Origin: Bacteroidales bacterium
GTDB lineage: Bacteria > Bacteroidota > Bacteroidia > Bacteroidales > JAGOPY01
DNA: 22,395 nt
Reading direction: 5' to 3'
NCBI GenBank assembly: GCA_023229505.1
Contig: JALNZD010000058.1
Coordinates: 1-22,395, forward strand
The position numbers and the translations under genes are program-made. Below the pieces are notes generated by a model. It was given only the letters and a program-made list of their open reading frames with translations, was not told the origin of the DNA and did not search any database. Below, piece by piece: positions 15,594-22,246 of this stretch (its first letter is position 1; each line of letters starts with the position of its first letter).

Positions 15594-15898
15594 TCACAAC
15601 TCCGTAACCTTCCGCATAATCTCCCGCTTGCTTGCTTTATCGAACCCTGCGAAGCAGTTCTGGTTGGTTATTTGATTGAAGGTTGTGGTAGTCATCAGGT
15701 CGAATTTACCTCAAATGGCTGATTGGGTGCCTTCAATTCTGCACGATAATTCCAAAATTGACATATTATATGGACCATTATGAATAAGGCAACTGGTTTT
15801 TCTCTTCGTTGCGTCAAGGATGAATGAAACTTTTATAAAGGGTGATTTTCCAATTAAAACGACTTTTACCGTCCCCCCTACCGTCCCCTTTAAAAAAA
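15594..15898 (-). pseudogene. Decayed open frame between operon and tRNA
   Basis: One minus-strand frame stays open for about 100 codons (15898 to 15594) with a single internal stop (TGA at 15713-15711). Translation includes VKVVLIGKSPFIKVSFILD before that stop, and MTTTTFNQITNQNCF... (33 residues, 15695-15594) after it. I do not recognise either part. Its place next to a tRNA gene would suit a degenerate integrase or other mobile-element gene, but there is no motif to prove that. The remaining parts of 15478-15946 hold a promoter box, the tRNA terminator and a 12-bp repeat, and nothing else I can support. Confidence 0.3.
15867..15888. repeat. Short tandem repeat TACCGTCCCC
   Basis: TACCGTCCCC occurs at 15867-15876 and 15879-15888, a 12-bp period with CC between the copies. 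It is just downstream of the tRNA-Lys terminator and inside the decayed frame. No function is evident. Confidence 0.6.
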
Positions 15899-15929
15899 AT
15901 ACCCATGTAAATTATTAATCTACACGGGT
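15892..15929 (-). terminator. Rho-independent terminator of tRNA-Lys
   Basis: On the minus strand ACCCGTGTA (15929-15921) pairs with TACATGGGT (15909-15901) in a 9-bp stem with one G-T wobble and an 11-base loop. The stem is followed by A and then eight T (15899-15892). It begins 18 bases after the tRNA 3' end, so it terminates the tRNA transcript. Confidence 0.8.
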
Positions 15930-15946
15930 TTAGCCTTAAAAATCCG

Positions 15947-16019
15947 TCTCCCCGCCAGGATTCGAACCTGGGACCCATTGATTAAGAGTCAATTGCTCTA
16001 CCAACTGAGCTACGGAGAG
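15947..16019 (-). tRNA. tRNA-Lys (anticodon CTT)
   Basis: The 73-base minus-strand gene folds as a normal cloverleaf. The acceptor stem CTCTCCG pairs with CGGGGAG (one T-G). The D arm is GCTCAGTTGGTAGAGC. The anticodon stem ATTGA/TCAAT closes loop CTCTTAA with anticodon CTT at 15986-15984, reading AAG. The T arm is CCAGG-TTCGAAT-CCTGG, and the discriminator base is A. CCA is not encoded; CGG follows. It marks the border between the accessory island (its 3' side) and the core genes. I found no second copy of its 3' end in the window, so the far attachment site, if any, lies outside or is lost. Confidence 0.97.
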
Positions 16020-16030
16020 TTTTGAGCCGG

Positions 16031-16038
16031 CAAAGGTA
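16031..16038 (-). promoter_or_regulatory. -7 box of tRNA-Lys promoter
   Basis: TACCTTTG on the minus strand matches TAnnTTTG, and its last G is 12 bases before the mature tRNA 5' end, a fitting distance for a short 5' leader. The -33 element would lie near 16057, where only AT-rich sequence is seen. Confidence 0.5.
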
Positions 16039-16050
16039 AAAAAAAATCAT

Positions 16051-16058
16051 TAAATTTG
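16051..16058 (+). promoter_or_regulatory. -7 box directly before meaB start
   Basis: TAAATTTG matches TAnnTTTG and ends 5 bases before the ATG at 16064. If used, the meaB mRNA would be leaderless or nearly so. A TTTG at 16021-16024 is 26 bp upstream, longer than the usual spacing, so the assignment is tentative. Confidence 0.35.
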
Positions 16059-16063
16059 CTGTG

Positions 16064-17155
16064 ATGATTGAAAAAGAACCCAAAGAGGAATCTGCCTTAC
16101 GCGTTAATAAAGGGATAGATCAGCCCTCTGCACTGAATCCGGAGGCGGCGCGCAAATTCAGGGATTCCCGCCCGAAAGAGCTGGAAGTAAGAGAATACCT
16201 GGAAGGAATCCGTGCCGGAAACCGGTCATTGCTCAGTAAGGCCATCACCCTGGTAGAAAGTTCACTACCCCGTCACCAGGAACTGGCCCAGCAGATCATC
16301 GGGGCCTGTGTGCCATTTTCGGGGAAATCTGTCCGCGTCGGCATTACCGGGGTCCCGGGAGTCGGCAAGAGCACTTTCATCGAGTCTCTCGGGAAATTTC
16401 TTACGGCGCAGGGAAACAGGATTGCCGTATTAGCTATAGATCCCAGCAGCCAGCGTACCAAAGGCAGCATCCTGGGTGACAAAACCCGGATGGAAGACCT
16501 GGCTAACGATCCAAATGCTTTTATCCGCCCTTCTTCATCAAAAGGAACTTTGGGAGGTGTTGCGCGAAATACACGCGAATCGATTATCCTTTGCGAGGCA
16601 GCGGGATTTAACATCATTTTTGTTGAAACCGTAGGTGTCGGCCAGTCGGAAACGGCCGTTCATTCGATGGTCGATTTTTTCCTCCTCCTGATGCTGGCCG
16701 GGGCAGGGGATGAGTTGCAAGGAATTAAGCGGGGAATCATGGAAATGGCCGATGCTATCGTGATCAACAAAGCCGATGGCGACAACATCCGAAAAGCTGA
16801 ACTGGCCGCGATGGAGTACAAAAATGCACTGCACCTTTTTCCTCCTTCGCCTTCAGGATGGACACCCCTGGTGCTCACCGCATCATCTACAGATGGTAAC
16901 GGAATTCCGGAGACCTGGAAGATGATCCTGGATTACCAGGCAATTGCAAGGGCTTCGGGATATTTTGAACAGCGGCGCAGGGAGCAATCCCTCCAAGCTT
17001 TTACGGATACCGTCGAAGAAGTCATCCGCCAACAATTTTACCAACATGCCCGGGTGACCAAACAACTGCCTCAGTTACGACAAGAAGTTCTATCCGGAAA
17101 AATAAGCCCTTATACAGCAGCTCAGATGCTCATTGGGAAGTATTTGAAGAAGTGA
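16064..17155 (+). CDS. meaB: MeaB/ArgK-family GTPase (methylmalonyl-CoA mutase chaperone)
   Basis: MeaB is a SIMIBI-class G protein that loads adenosylcobalamin into methylmalonyl-CoA mutase and protects it during catalysis (propionate/succinate interconversion, cytosol). Motifs, numbered from the GTG one codon upstream: P-loop GVPGVGKS (97-104), DPSSQRTKGSILGDKTRM (127-144, the switch region), ETVGVGQSE (189-197) and NKAD (236-239). A C-terminal helical dimerisation arm follows, and the total of about 363 residues is typical. A GTG at 16061 and an ATG at 16064 adjoin; I chose the ATG. The mutase subunits are not in the window. The gene is divergent from tRNA-Lys with only 44 bp between, and convergent with the terC-like gene. 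Confidence 0.95.
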   Translation: MIEKEPKEESALRVNKGIDQPSALNPEAARKFRDSRPKELEVREYLEGIRAGNRSLLSKAITLVESSLPRHQELAQQIIGACVPFSGKSVRVGITGVPGVGKSTFIESLGKFLTAQGNRIAVLAIDPSSQRTKGSILGDKTRMEDLANDPNAFIRPSSSKGTLGGVARNTRESIILCEAAGFNIIFVETVGVGQSETAVHSMVDFFLLLMLAGAGDELQGIKRGIMEMADAIVINKADGDNIRKAELAAMEYKNALHLFPPSPSGWTPLVLTASSTDGNGIPETWKMILDYQAIARASGYFEQRRREQSLQAFTDTVEEVIRQQFYQHARVTKQLPQLRQEVLSGKISPYTAAQMLIGKYLKK

Positions 17156-17163
17156 GAGAAGTC

Positions 17164-17181
17164 GGCAGTCGGCGGACTGCC
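17164..17181. terminator. Hairpin between convergent meaB and terC
   Basis: GGCAGTC (17164-17170) and GACTGCC (17175-17181) form a perfect 7-bp stem with a GGCG loop, 9 bp after the meaB stop. Only a weak T-rich tail (TTATAA) follows on the plus strand. It may act for both convergent genes. Confidence 0.5.
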
Positions 17182-17191
17182 TTATAACTAA

Positions 17192-17236
17192 TTCACCATA
17201 TCACTGTTTCACCGTATCACCGTATCACTGTTTCAC
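17192..17236. repeat. Degenerate tandem repeat, 20-bp units at 24-bp period
   Basis: TCACCATATCACTGTTTCAC (17193-17212) and TCACCGTATCACTGTTTCAC (17217-17236) differ at one base and are separated by CGTA. The second copy overlaps the last codons and stop of the TerC-like gene. This is one of three small tandem repeats at gene ends on the core side of the tRNA. Confidence 0.75.
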
Positions 17237-18272
17237 GCTTATTATGAATCAATGACGCAATAATACTAAGTCCGAGGATCACCGATATGACGACCAGGGA
17301 TTTATTTGTCGATATTTCGTAGAAATCATGGCTGAGCATTTTCAGCCCGATAAATCCAAGCAATGCTGCCAGGCCGACCTTGAGGAAGAAGAATTTACTA
17401 AAGAAGTGCGACACCAGGAAGAACAGGGACCTGAGGCCCATGATGGCAAAAATGTTGGAGAAAAAGACGATGTAAGGATCGCGTGTTACGGCGAAAATTG
17501 CGGGGACTGAATCGACTGCAAAGATCAGGTCACTGAACTCGATCACCATCAGTACAATAAATAAGGGAGTGACGTAAGTTTTCCCGTTTATCTTCAGCCA
17601 GAATTTATGCCCTTCAAAATGGGAATGGACCGGGAAAAATTTCCTTGTCAGCCTGACCATGACGTGATGTTGAACATCGATCTTTTCTACCTTTTTCTTA
17701 AGGAAATCTATAAGCATCCTTACCGCCGTGAAGACCAGGAAGATTCCAAAAATAAGCATCACCCAGGCGAATTTGTAAATGATGGCCGATAAGGAGAAAA
17801 TGAAGATGAAGCGCATAATAATAGCCCCGAGGATTCCCCAGAACAGTACCTTCTTATAATATCTCTCAGGAACTTTAAAGGAAAGGAAGATAAGAAGAAT
17901 GACGAAAACGTTATCCAGGCTGAGCGAGTATTCAATGATATAACCTGTTATATATTGAAGGGACAGGTTTTTATTAAAAACTTCCTTGGCCTGGTCAAAT
18001 GTCAGGCCTTCAATATTGATAGGATGTTGAAATTTCTCAATAGTTTCGCGGAGTTCGGAAATATTTTTTATTCCATGGATCATGTCCCCATTAAAGCGGA
18101 TAAAGAAGTAAAACCCGATGGCAAGGCTGACCCATATAGTTGTCGATATGATTGATTCCTTCAATGAAACCACACGGCTGTGTTTACTGAATACACCCAG
18201 GTCGATGAAAAGCAACAGGAGGATCGAAACCAGGAATATTGAAAAGAAGATCACTTCATTACTAATAGCCAT
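17217..18272 (-). CDS. TerC-family integral membrane protein
   Basis: TerC/Alx proteins are multi-pass membrane proteins linked to metal-ion (notably manganese) export and to tellurite resistance clusters. The 351 residues have about nine hydrophobic segments and the two family signature blocks, EYSLSLDNVFV (114-124) and FAVDSVPAIFAVT (251-263), with acidic residues inside the membrane. A soluble stretch lies at about 61-105 and a His-rich loop at 202-222 (QHH...PVHSHFEGH). The length is in the normal range. It stands alone, convergent with meaB and divergent from glutamine synthetase. I saw no tellurite operon partners and no yybP-ykoY-type riboswitch in the 92-bp leader. Ion specificity cannot be read from the sequence. 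Confidence 0.93.
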   Translation of the reverse strand: MAISNEVIFFSIFLVSILLLLFIDLGVFSKHSRVVSLKESIISTTIWVSLAIGFYFFIRFNGDMIHGIKNISELRETIEKFQHPINIEGLTFDQAKEVFNKNLSLQYITGYIIEYSLSLDNVFVILLIFLSFKVPERYYKKVLFWGILGAIIMRFIFIFSLSAIIYKFAWVMLIFGIFLVFTAVRMLIDFLKKKVEKIDVQHHVMVRLTRKFFPVHSHFEGHKFWLKINGKTYVTPLFIVLMVIEFSDLIFAVDSVPAIFAVTRDPYIVFFSNIFAIMGLRSLFFLVSHFFSKFFFLKVGLAALLGFIGLKMLSHDFYEISTNKSLVVISVILGLSIIASLIHNKRETVIR

Positions 18273-18293
18273 ATTGAATGTTGGTTATTTGTG

Positions 18294-18301
18294 CAAATTT
18301 A
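18294..18301 (-). promoter_or_regulatory. Candidate -7 box for the TerC gene
   Basis: TAAATTTG on the minus strand matches TAnnTTTG, 21 bp before the ATG at 18272. No clear -33 TTG is found at the usual distance. Confidence 0.4.
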
Positions 18302-18344
18302 AATATTGTTTTTAAACCGTTTCTATATTAGCCAATATAACCGG

Positions 18345-18371
18345 TTGATATCTTAAAATTTTATATGTTTG
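18345..18371 (+). promoter_or_regulatory. Candidate glutamine synthetase promoter
   Basis: TTG (18345-18347) and TATGTTTG (18364-18371) resemble the -33 and -7 elements, with a somewhat short 16-bp spacer. The -7 box contains the first in-frame ATG (18365). If the promoter is real, that ATG cannot be the translation start, and one at 18410 or 18428 is used. Confidence 0.4.
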
Positions 18372-18427
18372 CCGTCCTTTTTACTAAAACCAAACTAACA
18401 GTGGCGCTCATGAAAGCTTTCACCGAA

Positions 18428-19912
18428 ATGAACCCCAACCCTTTGGTTCAGTATCTGAATAAGCCTGCTGAAGAATTCACCAGGCAGGACATCATGAAAT
18501 ATGTTGAAGACAACAACATTGAGATGATCAATTTCAGGTATGTGGGCTGGGATGGACGGTTGAAAACCCTGAATTTTATCATCAGCAGCCGCCAGCACCT
18601 TGAAACAATCCTGACGATGGGGGAGCGAGTGGATGGCTCCAGTCTTTTTTCATTTATTGAAGCAGGTTCCAGCGATCTTTACGTGATCCCCAAATACCGG
18701 ACGGCCTTTGTTAATCCGTTTACCGAAATACCCACCCTTGATATCATTTGTTCTTATTTTAATAAAGATGGAGAGCCTTTGGAAAGTTCACCCGAATATA
18801 TTCTGATAAAAGCCGACAGGGTATTAAAAGAAAAGACGGGATTTGAGCTCCAGGCCATGGGTGAGCTGGAATATTACGTGATCAGCCTGAAGGAAGGTCT
18901 ATATATGGCAGAGGACCAGCGTGGTTACCACGAATCGATGCCGTTCACCAAGTGGGAACATTTACGCACAGAAGCCATGCAGGCCATTGCTCAGGCCGGG
19001 GGCCAGATCAAATACGGACATACTGAGGTGGGCAATTTTGAGGTGGGTGACCTGATGTATGAACAGAATGAGATCGAGTTTTTGCCATGTCCGCTGGAGA
19101 GTGCAGCCGAGCAATTGCTCATCGCCAAATGGATTCTCCGCACACTGGCTTACAAATACGGGGTGCGGGTGTCGTTTGCGCCTAAGATCACGCCCGGTAA
19201 GGCAGGCAGCGGGCTGCATATACATACCAGGCTTATGAAAAGCGGAAAGAATGTGATGATAGAAAAAGGCAGGCTTAGCGATACTGCAAAGAAAATGATA
19301 GCCGGCTTCCTGGATCTTTCCCCTTCGCTGACTTCTTTCGGTAATATCAACCCAACCTCTTATTTCCGACTGGTTCCTCACCAGGAGGCGCCGACGAATA
19401 TATGCTGGGGCGACCGCAACCGCTCTGTACTCGTGCGGGTTCCTTTGGGGTGGACGGGTAATGTCAATATGGTCCATATGGCCAACCCTCTGGAAGAGGC
19501 CCCTGAAAATAATTTTTATGAAAAGCAGACGGTTGAATATCGCGGAGCTGATGGCACGGCCGATATTTACCTGCTGATGGCCGGCCTGGCCGTCGCAGCA
19601 AGACACGGGCTGGAAATGAAGGACTCATTGAAATACGCCGAACGCACTTACGTCGATGTCAATATTTTCAAAGAAGAGCATAAAGAACGGCTGACAGGTG
19701 TTTCACAACTCCCGACATCGTGCTGGGAATCGGCTGAAGCCCTTGAAAAGCAAAAACCTTTTTATTTAAAGTACGGCACTTTCTCTGAAGGGATGATCGA
19801 ATGGATTATCCGGTACCTGAAATCCTTCAATGATAAAAACCTCCGACGCGACATCGGCCAGAATGAAGAAAAGATCATGAAGCTGGTGGAGCAGTATTTC
19901 CACTGCGGGTAG
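18428..19912 (+). CDS. glnA: Glutamine synthetase (type I-like)
   Basis: The enzyme makes glutamine from glutamate, ammonia and ATP in the cytosol. Numbered from the upstream ATG at 18365: a beta-grasp N-terminal domain (about 40-135); GELEYYV (166-172) in the metal-ligand position; NEIEF (235-239); GSGLHIH (281-287) with the conserved His; NPTSYFRLVP (329-338) with the active-site Arg; WGDRNRS (348-354); and VEYRGADGTADIYL near residues 392-405. ATGs at 18365, 18410 and 18428 share the frame. I chose 18428 (MNPNPLVQYL) because the first overlaps a promoter-like box; 18410 is also possible. The protein is then 494 residues. The closest branch could be a GlnA-like enzyme acting on another amine, but ammonia is the default reading. 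It converges on flavodoxin with 13 bp between the stops. Confidence 0.9.
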   Translation: MNPNPLVQYLNKPAEEFTRQDIMKYVEDNNIEMINFRYVGWDGRLKTLNFIISSRQHLETILTMGERVDGSSLFSFIEAGSSDLYVIPKYRTAFVNPFTEIPTLDIICSYFNKDGEPLESSPEYILIKADRVLKEKTGFELQAMGELEYYVISLKEGLYMAEDQRGYHESMPFTKWEHLRTEAMQAIAQAGGQIKYGHTEVGNFEVGDLMYEQNEIEFLPCPLESAAEQLLIAKWILRTLAYKYGVRVSFAPKITPGKAGSGLHIHTRLMKSGKNVMIEKGRLSDTAKKMIAGFLDLSPSLTSFGNINPTSYFRLVPHQEAPTNICWGDRNRSVLVRVPLGWTGNVNMVHMANPLEEAPENNFYEKQTVEYRGADGTADIYLLMAGLAVAARHGLEMKDSLKYAERTYVDVNIFKEEHKERLTGVSQLPTSCWESAEALEKQKPFYLKYGTFSEGMIEWIIRYLKSFNDKNLRRDIGQNEEKIMKLVEQYFHCG

Positions 19913-19920
19913 AGGGTTCC

Positions 19921-19940
19921 AAATTTCAAATTTCAAATTC
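19921..19940. repeat. 7-bp tandem repeat at flavodoxin 3' end
   Basis: AAATTTC is repeated almost three times (AAATTTCAAATTTCAAATTC). It spans the short gap between the convergent glutamine synthetase and flavodoxin genes and covers the last codons of flavodoxin (EFEI-stop). Confidence 0.7.
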
Positions 19941-20438
19941 CTTCTTCAGCATTTCGACCCACTTTTCGAGCCGTTCAGCAGTTTTTGCCGACTGGTTCTC
20001 CTGGTCAAGAATGAGCCCAACAAAAGCATTGTCGCGGAAAGCTTCCGATTCGATAAATATATACCCGTTTTTGTGCCACTTTCCTACAACCAGGGCTTTG
20101 TCTTTAATTTTATTGTAAAGCATTCCTACGCCGTCAGCAAAACTATCCGGGTAGGTATCCTGATCGCCAAGTCCGAATAATGCAATCTTTTTCCCTTTCA
20201 GATCAGTTTTTTCCAGGATTTCGGAAAAATCTTCCCAATCGTCCTGCATTTCACCAACTCCCCAGGTTGGGGTACCGAAAATGAGGTAAGGGTATTTTTC
20301 AAGGTCTTTTTTAGTCGCAACATCTACATTGATCAAATCAGCATTTTCCCCACCAAGCAGTTGCTGCAGTTTTTCAGCCACCATTTCGGTCTGCCCCGTG
20401 GAAGAGCCGTAAAAGATCCCTATCTTTTTATCGGACAT
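19926..20438 (-). CDS. fldA: Long-chain flavodoxin
   Basis: Flavodoxin is a soluble FMN electron carrier that replaces ferredoxin when iron is short. The 170 residues have the phosphate-binding loop YGSSTGQTE (10-18), the 50s loop TPTWGVGEMQDDW (56-68) with Trp59 stacking on the flavin, and the 90s loop FGLGDQDTYPDSFADG (88-103). The roughly 20-residue insertion in strand 5 that defines the long-chain class is present. No signal peptide. Its start has a TAATTTTG-type -7 box at 20470-20463, 24 bp upstream, so it may have its own promoter apart from the cluster behind it. Confidence 0.96.
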   Translation of the reverse strand: MSDKKIGIFYGSSTGQTEMVAEKLQQLLGGENADLINVDVATKKDLEKYPYLIFGTPTWGVGEMQDDWEDFSEILEKTDLKGKKIALFGLGDQDTYPDSFADGVGMLYNKIKDKALVVGKWHKNGYIFIESEAFRDNAFVGLILDQENQSAKTAERLEKWVEMLKKEFEI

Positions 20439-20462
20439 CGATCATTGAATTGAAAGTCGCGG

Positions 20463-20470
20463 CAAAATTA
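20463..20470 (-). promoter_or_regulatory. Candidate flavodoxin -7 box
   Basis: TAATTTTG on the minus strand matches TAnnTTTG, 24 bp before the flavodoxin ATG. No clear -33 TTG lies at the right distance. Confidence 0.4.
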
Positions 20471-20503
20471 AGAATAATTATTTTGATGCAGACTGAATTC
20501 AAA

Positions 20504-20824
20504 TTACAACTCCTTTCTCTTATACGTGATCCTCGTTCTGACTTTTTGCATTTCACGTTCAATAACCAGGTCGGCAAGGGAAGAAGAGATCTCTTCGGTG
20601 GGTTGTTCAGTCATCACCTGGTGGAACTTCGATTCTGATACATCAAGGCGGTACATAGCCTGGCAAAGTTTCTCGAAGTTGTTCTGCATCATGTGCTCTA
20701 TTAAAATCGCCAGTTTTTCCCGGATCATGTTCCGGTCAACACTGCTTACCGGGATGATCATGCCTTCTTCCTGGCTGCCCAGATCCTTGTTGATCAGGCT
20801 GGCAAGTTGTTCGTTTTCATCCAT
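20504..20824 (-). CDS. Small conserved hypothetical protein
   Basis: The 106-residue protein is predicted soluble and mostly helical. A middle segment (about 33-70; REKLAILIEHMMQNNFEKLCQAMYRLDVSE) is followed by a helix with LADLVIERE (83-91) and a basic C-terminus. It resembles short proteins I have seen beside Bacteroidota envelope genes, which share a YRxDVSE core, but I cannot assign a function. Its ATG is 1 bp after the stop of the DUF5777 gene, so translation is probably coupled. No metal site, signal peptide or nucleotide motif is visible. Confidence 0.75.
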   Translation of the reverse strand: MDENEQLASLINKDLGSQEEGMIIPVSSVDRNMIREKLAILIEHMMQNNFEKLCQAMYRLDVSESKFHQVMTEQPTEEISSSLADLVIEREMQKVRTRITYKRKEL

Positions 20825-20825
20825 C

Positions 20826-21713
20826 TTATTTTTTCCCTTTCACCACCTGGAAAGTCCGATGGATATTGAAACCTATATGAATATCACCATTCAGCCAGTT
20901 GCCCGTTGTCCCGGGAATGAATTGTTCTTCTATTAATCCCTGGGAATTAGTCAGGTAAATCTGGAATATATGGCCTCCTGTTTCCAGGTCGATACCAAAA
21001 GAAAGGGTATTGTAAAATTCTTCCTGAGTCTGGCCAGGCATCAGGAAATAAGATTCACCGGTAATAGCCAGACGTTTGGTCAGTTTTATCCTGCCCCCCA
21101 TACCTACTGCCCAGACATCGTTCTGGTCATAGATAGTGGGCACCAGGTTCCGATGGATAAAAGTGGGCATGAGCTGGAACGATAACCTTGAGCCGAATTT
21201 GCGGGCGATAAGGATCTGATGTACATATTCCATCCTGGAAGAGAAGTAATTTGTTCGTTCCGGATATTGCCATTTCAGCGAAGTGATGGCCAAGTTGGAG
21301 AAGTAAGTCATAGTGAAGGGCATATTCCTGTAGCCCTTACTTTGTCGCAGGATCTTTACCTTAATGAAACCATCATAAGTCTTTCTCACAGAGCTTCTCC
21401 CAAAACCGACTGAAAGCCAGTCCGTAAATCCGTAATCGAAACCGAAACGGATATTGGCCTGGTCAAGACCGAAGAATTCGTAAGCGCCGGAATTGAGTCT
21501 GCCAAAATGGTGTGATATGATGAAATTCAAAGCGCCTTTTGGCGGAAGTTCGATCGTTTGACCGTTAATCAGACTCGTTGCTTTAAAGGTAGCATAAGTA
21601 TATTCAGTTTTTTTCGACTCATCTTCATTGAGAAGATCCATCAGATCCTGGGCGACAACCCTGGAACCGAGCAGTATGAAAAGCAGTGCAAAAAGCCTGA
21701 TCTGTTTTTTCAT
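20826..21713 (-). CDS. DUF5777-type beta-barrel envelope protein
   Basis: The 295-residue protein starts with a signal peptide (KK, hydrophobic 5-16, then RVVAQD, likely cleavage after Ala21). The rest is rich in alternating polar and aromatic strands typical of an outer-membrane beta barrel (FIISHHFGRL, IRFGFDYGFTDWLSVGFGRS, FQLMPTFIHR, HIFQIYLTNS, GDIHIGFNIHRTFQV). This pattern fits the Bacteroidota DUF5777 family. The function is unknown. It is 34 bp downstream of the OB-fold protein gene and 1 bp upstream of the small hypothetical, so these three look like one transcription unit. Confidence 0.85.
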   Translation of the reverse strand: MKKQIRLFALLFILLGSRVVAQDLMDLLNEDESKKTEYTYATFKATSLINGQTIELPPKGALNFIISHHFGRLNSGAYEFFGLDQANIRFGFDYGFTDWLSVGFGRSSVRKTYDGFIKVKILRQSKGYRNMPFTMTYFSNLAITSLKWQYPERTNYFSSRMEYVHQILIARKFGSRLSFQLMPTFIHRNLVPTIYDQNDVWAVGMGGRIKLTKRLAITGESYFLMPGQTQEEFYNTLSFGIDLETGGHIFQIYLTNSQGLIEEQFIPGTTGNWLNGDIHIGFNIHRTFQVVKGKK

Positions 21714-21747
21714 TTCTAATAGGGGTTAAAAGTGAATTCAGGAGATG

Positions 21748-22188
21748 TTACCGGCTTCCGACAATAGATCCGTTTTCCATGATAACATCCGTGCCGTTAT
21801 AACCGGTGCAAAGACCTTTGATCTTGACATTCTTGAAAGGGTTGATGCCTTTAGCAGCCTGGTGAAAGGCCGGGAGCATAGTGACCCTGATGCCTTCATC
21901 ACCAAAATCGCCCTTTCGAAATGCGAAGACCACGATCACAAGGTTGTCGACTGTTTCCACCCGCATGATGCTTCCCTCGACCTCGATGACTTTCCCGGTA
22001 TATTTCGGATCAGCGATTTCTTTATTCATGGAATAATCTGTCCATAACCGCTTGGCAGCGATAGAGAGATCGGCTTTCTCTTTTACATAGTCGGGATGAG
22101 GTTTGTTGTAAACGTATTTGTAAACAATGAAAGCTGCTGCACCTGCCAGGATTATCAGCACTAATGCTATTAAACCGATTTTTTTCAT
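21748..22188 (-). CDS. OB-fold (tRNA_anti-like) membrane-anchored protein
   Basis: The 146-residue protein has an N-terminal membrane anchor or uncleaved signal (KK then 5-23 hydrophobic) followed by a domain (about 35-143). The pattern YTGKVIEVEGSI...VVFAFRKG...GIRVTML...KGLCTGYNGTDVIMENGSI fits the OB-fold tRNA_anti-like family. In this family the fold is usually periplasmic and no nucleic-acid binding has been shown. There is no lipobox cysteine. It is the first gene of the cluster with the DUF5777 barrel and the small hypothetical, so a shared envelope role is plausible. Family is likely; function is unknown. Confidence 0.8.
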   Translation of the reverse strand: MKKIGLIALVLIILAGAAAFIVYKYVYNKPHPDYVKEKADLSIAAKRLWTDYSMNKEIADPKYTGKVIEVEGSIMRVETVDNLVIVVFAFRKGDFGDEGIRVTMLPAFHQAAKGINPFKNVKIKGLCTGYNGTDVIMENGSIVGSR

Positions 22189-22202
22189 AACTAAATTGTT
22201 AG

Positions 22203-22246
22203 ATTGTCAAATTGTTCTATTGTCAAATTGTTCTATTGTTAAATTA
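22203..22246. repeat. 16-bp tandem repeat upstream of OB-fold gene
   Basis: ATTGTCAAATTGTTCT occurs twice without change (22203-22218, 22219-22234) and a third, partial copy follows (22235-22246). A diverged partial copy also precedes it (22194-22202). It is in the promoter-side leader of the OB-fold gene. The rest of 22247-22395 is AT-rich and holds no gene I can support. Confidence 0.8.

Noticed and set aside
1..15946. Second copy of the tRNA-Lys 3' end (attachment site)
   Set aside because: No stretch resembling TCTCCCCGCCAGGATTCGAA was found outside the tRNA itself, so an island boundary cannot be proven within the window.
16273..17065. Several minus-strand frames opposite meaB
   Set aside because: All are antisense shadows of a strongly conserved GTPase gene.
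18273..18364. Possible yybP-ykoY (manganese) riboswitch before the TerC gene
   Set aside because: The leader is only 92 bp, shared with a divergent gene and AT-rich; I could not find the conserved stems of that class.
18962..19606. Minus-strand open frame of 214 codons opposite glutamine synthetase
   Set aside because: It lies fully inside a well-conserved gene, and its translation is Arg/His-rich low-sense sequence with no recognisable domain.
20526..20936. Plus-strand frame of 136 codons across the small hypothetical and the DUF5777 gene end
   Set aside because: The minus-strand genes there have tight operon spacing and plausible protein character; the plus frame crosses both and has no motif.
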